Assembly: GCF_901000735.1 (NCBI RefSeq)
Contig: NC_081545.1
Span: 3,082,583 to 3,146,582, forward strand
Direction of reading: 5' to 3'
Source: Corylus avellana
Lineage: Eukaryota > Streptophyta > Magnoliopsida > Fagales > Betulaceae
DNA: 64,000 bases
Numbering within the stretch: position 1 is the first letter of the stretch; every line of letters begins with the position of its first letter. The notes below the pieces were generated by a model. It was not told the origin of the DNA and ran no database searches. It saw only the letters and a list, made by a program, of their open reading frames with translations. Below are positions 59,105-64,000 of this stretch, one piece after another. The translations under genes and the position numbers were made by a program.

Positions 59105-62100
59105 TAAAAAAAAAAATAGTGACCCACCGAGGGTCACAAAGTAACCCATCCGTGTGTCACTTTTTTATCATTTTTTTTTAATCATTTTTTTAATATAATA
59201 ATTATAATAATAATTTTTTATTTATAAATAAGAGTACATTTGAAACTTGAAAAAAATTTATGAATATAAAGGACTTTTACTCATTTAATCGTTTGATTTA
59301 ACTACAAAATCCTAACGGAATGGGCAAAGTAGAAGGAAACAAAAGTTGGATACATCAAAGTGAGAGTTTTTGAATAATGAAGAAGTGTCTACAAAAAGCG
59401 CGAAAGTTTAGAGAAGTAAGTGAAGTTTCTCCTTATATTTTTCATCACTGACCTTTGTACCCCAGCTAGTACCATATTCGTACTCGCAACTAGTGACTCT
59501 GTGTGCTTCTTCAATAATAGAGTCCTTAAGATTGTAAGCCAGATTTGTCTTCCCTTCCAAAGCATGAGCAGCCGATTCGATCAACTTCTTTGAACTCCCA
59601 AATTTTGAAAGGATTTCCTCAGCCAATTTGTCTGAACAAATAAAAAGGCACAAAATACTAGTATATTATATTATGTTTCATATATGACCTTATCTATAAA
59701 TTTAAATAATTAAATCTATGCAAATATGATAAGTGATCACAATAATCCGGACAACCTGTGTTTATTACATTAGGAAGAGGATTTATTCTTCATCGTTTTA
59801 AATAATTAAAATATTCTTGTAATAAAGTTAAAAATTAGGAAAAAATCTTTAGCCTCCTCAACTATTACTCATTTTCAAATTATTTAGGGCCTCTCATACA
59901 ATAGTATGAGAGGCCCTAATGTCACTTTTAAAAATTTGAAGCCTTGAAAGTATAAGTACAAAATGAGTGATAGTTTAGGGAATTAAAGTGTATATGAGTC
60001 AAGCCAGGCTTATATGAGTTGGAATAAATAAGCGTAAACTTTTACTCAAACTAAGTTCTTTTAATAAATGAATTGAATTCGAATTAAATTTGAGATTGAC
60101 TTATGTGCAGAGTATAATGCTAAAAATCAAATTTTTATTTTACAATTATCTCATAATATTAACGGATAGTCTCAACCAATTATTGGATTAGCACTTATAA
60201 AAAAGAAAAGAAAACAAAAATAAAGGGTTGAGTGGGGAATATATATATTTACACCCTAGACTTTACTAAAAAGAAATTGAGATAGGGTGTCATGAAAATA
60301 TAATCTTGGAGAATATTTTTTTCATAACTTAAAATATCAAAGTTAATTGCTTACCATCAACCGAATCTACATTATCTGGGGATAGACCATATATAATTTT
60401 CCGTCTGTGGAAACAACCTGTTCCGTTGTAAAACACTCCTTGAATTCCTAGTATTCCACGTACCATATACTATGTACATAAACAAAATAAAATCAATTAA
60501 TTACTTGACCAATTAGTGCATGGGTATAATTTGATCTTCATTACCAGTTTCTCTTTAGTCAGAGATTGAAGGTAGGCATATATGAAAGGAGTAATAGTAC
60601 TATTTAGTAGACTGTTATAGGATTATCATACAATTAGAATTACGTGACTCTCAAATCAGCCCTTGATTTTATTTTTAACTTTTATTTTTTTTACAAGTGC
60701 AAATTCAAGGGTTGATTGTCACTGCCACATTATCAAATTGTATAGAAGTCGTCTAACAGTCTACTAAATAGCATTGTCATATCAAAAATCATGTTATTTA
60801 ATTATAGAATACACAAAAAAGCAAAAAAGGTAATTAAAAGAGAAGACTTATTTATAAGGAAAGATTTAAATTTGACTCACTTCGAAGAAAACCACCATCT
60901 GATTGCCGTAGGGATCATCCTTTAATCTATCATAGAGCACTTGTGGGAATTGAGCAAACGCAATTTCCGTTTCACTATTGGGATCTAGTAGTAGGCACAT
61001 TGCATGAAGAACAACTTTTGGGTTGTTGACAAACATATCACAGTCTACGTTAAGCATATAGGGAGCATTTGTTATCAATCCAGAGACTCTCGTCTATATA
61101 TGATAAAAATCAAGAGAGGTGTTAATTAGTTATATGACATTGATATGAAAGGATAAAAAGAAGTGTTACACATCCGTCTCTTCCTCATCTGTTGTTCATC
61201 CTGTCTCTATTGTTTGAGGGATCAAAAGATATGAACAAGAGACACTCGACTAGTGTTTTGTTTTTTTAGGCAAGCCGTGCTCAACAAAACATCTTACCAG
61301 GACATTCATGGCACCCGCTTTGTAATTATGTAGATGCGTATGCTGCTTCTCCCTAGACATATAAACCAAATGTGGCACCCTATCTGGAAGATCCTCCTTG
61401 TTCTCCAATATAACCTAAAATAAGATTATCTAAATGAGCCCTTTTGCAAATTACATATAACTACCCCTCTAGCTGGAAAACCTTTCTAGTGATTCCTTGG
61501 ATTATTTTGTAATTTGCACATGTCCCAACCAAATCAATAATTGAGTTTAATTTACCTTGATAATACTTGGATGATTCTCACGTTCTACATTTGCAAATTC
61601 TGCAAATTCCCCCGTACACGCCACTGAGTTTTGGGCTGCAAGCTGAATTTTCTGTCCAAGTTGCTCGTACTCATCCTACAAGACAATTAGCAAGTTGTGC
61701 GCGAGTGGCAGGCATTTCTAATTGCTAGCTGTCCTATCACATTTATCAAAAAAATGCTACAAAAATATTGTCTTAAGATATATATATATATACCTTGATC
61801 CTCATCCATTCTTGTCGGAATTCCCAAGAGATATCACTGGATGATAGGGTGTCATTGGAAAAGTATCTAAAAGGAGCCCTAACTTGAATATCGTACTTCT
61901 TACAAAATGGAACCCAAAGCTTGGCAAACTTTGAAGCCTCGACAAGAGAGTAAAAAGTGAGAAGAGAACAAGCATCATCGGAAACATAGCAAGCAAGCTT
62001 GTGAGGTGGATAATCAACTGCCAACAAAGAGAGCACAGTATTTATGGTGATGATAGGAGGTTCAAGAACAGGGTCAGCAGTTGTCACAAACATATCCACC

Positions 62101-62459
62101 GACCGAAGCTCGATTGTCCTAGCAAGAAAAATTGATATATGATTAAATTCAACGCGATCTCTTTCTATGATATGCTTAAGCTTTTGAGATAGTAAAAGTT
62201 ACCGTTGTAAGAGGTGGTCCGGGTACGTTTTGTATTCGACGGGATTCCATTTGGTGTTGATGATGAGAACCCAAGCGATGGTGAAGGATGACTCGCATAG
62301 GAAGGCAAGCAGCCAAGTGAGGCCATGGTCGTTGAGGAAGAGAAGGCGATAAACAAGGAGAGAAAGGAGAAGGAAGAAGATTATGACATCAAAGATTCTT
62401 TGTACGGTGTTTTTGCGCTGGATTCTTTCATATAAAGGAAGAGTGGTCGAAGTGGCCAT
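57524..62459 (-). CDS. CSLB/H: Csl gene G: cellulose-synthase-like protein, CslB/CslH clade
   Basis: Intact nine-exon copy: 62459-62203, 62118-61794, 61675-61556, 61414-61298, 61093-60881, 60469-60355, 59631-59453, 58516-58166, 58072-57524; 741 aa, all junctions GT-AG and in phase. Start [17 protein letters not shown] matches its paralogues. N-terminal spans about 20-70; first aspartate motif DDACS (133-137, alanine for glycine as in pseudogene E); DCD 290-292; TED 451-453; QQKRW 491-495; exon 9 gives the C-terminal spans. Peculiarities: exon 3 is two codons shorter; exon 8 starts LGMRYGS, with methionine replacing the tryptophan found in every other copy; exon 7 is the most diverged of the array. 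The exon 8 acceptor is TTTAG and not TTTCAG. Likely functional; TATAAAT lies about 60 bp upstream. Confidence 0.88.
58810..59432. mobile_element. MULE-type MITE with perfect 9-bp TSD in intron 7 of gene G
   Basis: Ends GGGGAAATTTCACTTACC and 'agtaagtgaagtttctcc' with arms of over 100 bp ('aaaaactctcactttaatgt'/'catcaaagtgagagtttttg'). TSD TTATATTTT at 58801-58809 and 59433-59441. The right end is 21 bp from the exon 7 donor. Confidence 0.88.
60589..60780. mobile_element. MITE in intron 5 of gene G
   Basis: 'actatttagtagactgttat' is mirrored by 'gtctaacagtctactaaata', with inner 'tcaagggttgattgtcactg'. A fragment of the same family follows the intron 7 MITE of gene D (29375-29425). Confidence 0.6.
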
Positions 62460-62517
62460 GGAGGAAGAAAGAGATAATTAAGAGTATGTCTGTTCAATCT
62501 ATTGAAAGTGTTTATTC

Positions 62518-62524
62518 ATTTATA
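62518..62524 (-). promoter_or_regulatory. TATA box candidate of gene G
   Basis: TATAAAT on the minus strand, about 60 bp upstream of the start codon, in the same leader context as genes B and E. Confidence 0.5.
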
Positions 62525-62650
62525 CTAGACCGAGTTGTTGTGTAGAGTCCTCTGACTCACACGTGTTCAACCAACACGAATCCTATGGGCTATAGCCTTC
62601 TTTGATGAGGGGAGATGGTCAACATGAAGTTCTGAGACGTAGTGGTGAAG

Positions 62651-63961
62651 TCACGTGGCCTAGCTGCAAATTCTCTCTCAACAATGTTTACATACTTGAA
62701 TTCCTTTGTTTTTAGCTGACACAGAGCGACATGGTGATAGAGAGAGAGAAAGCCGCCGCTTGGTGTGACAAAAACAGCGGCAACTTTTCTCACACTAACA
62801 CTTTTTGAAGTGCCATCATTTGGAGAATTTAGACGTCTTTTGTTGAGTGAGATTTTAATTTTGAATACATATATATTTTTTAAGTGTTTTTGTTGTTTTT
62901 TTCTCATATTAGGTTTTAGACTCACTATTCTTGAATGAGATCTCACTTTCCTTGTGTTCTTCTGTTTTTTTTGGTTTTTTTTTTTGGCTGCTTCTTTTCC
63001 TAATTGCATTCTCATAAAGTTATATAGAGGTTTTTTTACTCTCGATAGTTGTATATTCGTTCTTTTGGTCTCAATTATTGGAGACTAATAAGGAATACAT
63101 TTACATACTTACCCAAAAACAAATAATAAGAAACAAAAATTAGACTTCTAGTAAGGAGGATCCTGCAAGAGCAATTAAGGATGCTTCCTGGCCAGACCAG
63201 AATGGTCTCATTTTGTAATGTGTAGCCTATTATTTTTCTATTGAAAAGAAAAATGATCAGTAATAAAGTATTTTAAGTATTATTTCATATTATACAGTAT
63301 ACTATATTTTAAATTTGAGAGGTTGAAACTCCCCCAAATGTCCTTTCAGTGTGTTTAATTAGTATTTTATTTACTAGTAAAAGACAAAATTGTGAACTGG
63401 ACAACATGGGTGTGTTTGCCAATGGCGTACTGTTCTAGGGCCTCCATCAATCCCAAAAAAAAAAAATCTTTTCACTTCAAAATTAATCTCAACATCTCTA
63501 CTTTTTATACCACATTAATCATTTTTATTATTATTATTTAAATAAAAAAATCAATACAAAACAAATTTTTTACATTTTTCCATAAAATATATATTTTTTC
63601 ACTTTTTTCCACAAAACATTTTCACTAAAACCAATCAAACACTTATTTTTAGAAAAAGTCTATAGTACCGGCCCTAAAACCGTATCGTTCCAGGGCCATT
63701 GGCAAACAGGGCCCATAATATCATAGACAGGTTTATGTGAAGCTGAGGACCAGGACCACTATTATACCATATTTTTGAATTCGGTAAAATGATGCCATTA
63801 TTTTTATTTATTGTTTCATAGCGGCAAGTGAAACATAATTATATGACATATATAATGGCTGATGTCTATGTCTCCTCTACTATTGCTAGTGACTAATAAA
63901 TGTAAATTCAAATTCTGACTTATTAATTATATCTAAATTCAAGATATTATTTTTATATTGT
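62651..63961. repeat. Segmental duplication: region upstream of gene G (partner 24042-25535)
   Basis: See the partner entry for the shared landmarks. Homology ends near 63961, where this copy changes to 'tattagtgacattgtgttaa'. The open frame 62590-63015 lies in this promoter-distal region and is not supported as a gene. Confidence 0.85.
63408..63714. mobile_element. MITE (PIF/Harbinger-like ends) with paralogous empty site
   Basis: Ends GGGTGTGTTTGCCAATGGC and, inverted, GGGCCCTGTTTGCCAATGGC. The paired copy near 25285-25295 reads through without it, so 307 bp were gained after the C/G duplication. GGG...TGTTTG ends recall PIF/Harbinger MITEs, but a TWA TSD cannot be shown. Confidence 0.7.
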
Positions 63962-64000
63962 ATTAGTGACATTGTGTTAAAGGAGGAGTTAGCTCTTTCT

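Noticed and set aside
57524..62459. CesA (true cellulose synthase) assignment for the intact genes
   Set aside because: Proteins are about 740 aa with no N-terminal RING zinc finger, and the sequence pattern fits the CslB/CslH clade.
62590..63015. 141-aa minus-strand open frame upstream of gene G
   Set aside because: The equivalent region upstream of C is interrupted and does not preserve the frame; Lys/Asn-rich low complexity.

Overview
This is a window of AT-rich plant nuclear DNA, most likely from a woody eudicot (species not identifiable from sequence alone). The evidence is multi-exon genes with GT-AG introns, a plant-specific cellulose-synthase-like family, plant-type Ty1/copia and Ty3/gypsy LTR elements with tRNA-Met-type primer sites, TRIMs, MITEs, CACTA and hAT elements, and tRNA-derived SINEs.

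The backbone is a tandem array of seven cellulose-synthase-like genes of the CslB/CslH clade, all on the minus strand. From left to right: A (1910-4442, 3' fragment with a stop), B (5798-14073, nine intact exons, 742 aa), C (17868-21274, exons 3-9 intact but running into an assembly gap), D (28099-31829, nine intact exons, 744 aa), E (44591-48007, nine-exon pseudogene with many lesions), F (55529-56160, only the last exon left) and G (57524-62459, nine intact exons, 741 aa). All share one exon plan (about 257, 325, 126, 117, 213, 115, 176, 351 and 549 nt). B, D and G keep the aspartates and QQKRW of processive family-2 glycosyltransferases, two N-terminal and several C-terminal membrane spans, and no RING domain, so they are Csl proteins and not CesA.

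Flanking DNA shows how the array grew. The region upstream of C (24042-25535) is a copy of that upstream of G (62651-63961), and the DNA around E (33960-49950, minus insertions) is a copy of that around F (52960-57080). Because these are paired copies, many transposon insertions can be compared with an empty site in the partner, which gives exact target-site duplications (TSDs) and relative ages. The intergenic space is almost entirely mobile DNA: a copia element interrupted by a gypsy-type solo LTR (34036-40584), a solo LTR nested in another solo LTR (41280-44520), a non-autonomous LTR element (53069-55001), a copia element at the 5' side of gene C (21375-24041), TRIMs (14.2-15.0 kb), a CACTA element in an intron of B, a hAT element (25868-27036), Mutator-type MITEs with 9-bp TSDs, SINEs and 5'-truncated LINEs, one landing on the stop codon of gene B.

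There are two assembly gaps (21275-21374 and 44625-44644). I found no non-Csl cellular gene that I can name, no RNA gene, and no evidence of a wholly new molecular system. The value of the window is as a well-resolved record of gene birth and death in a Csl cluster.
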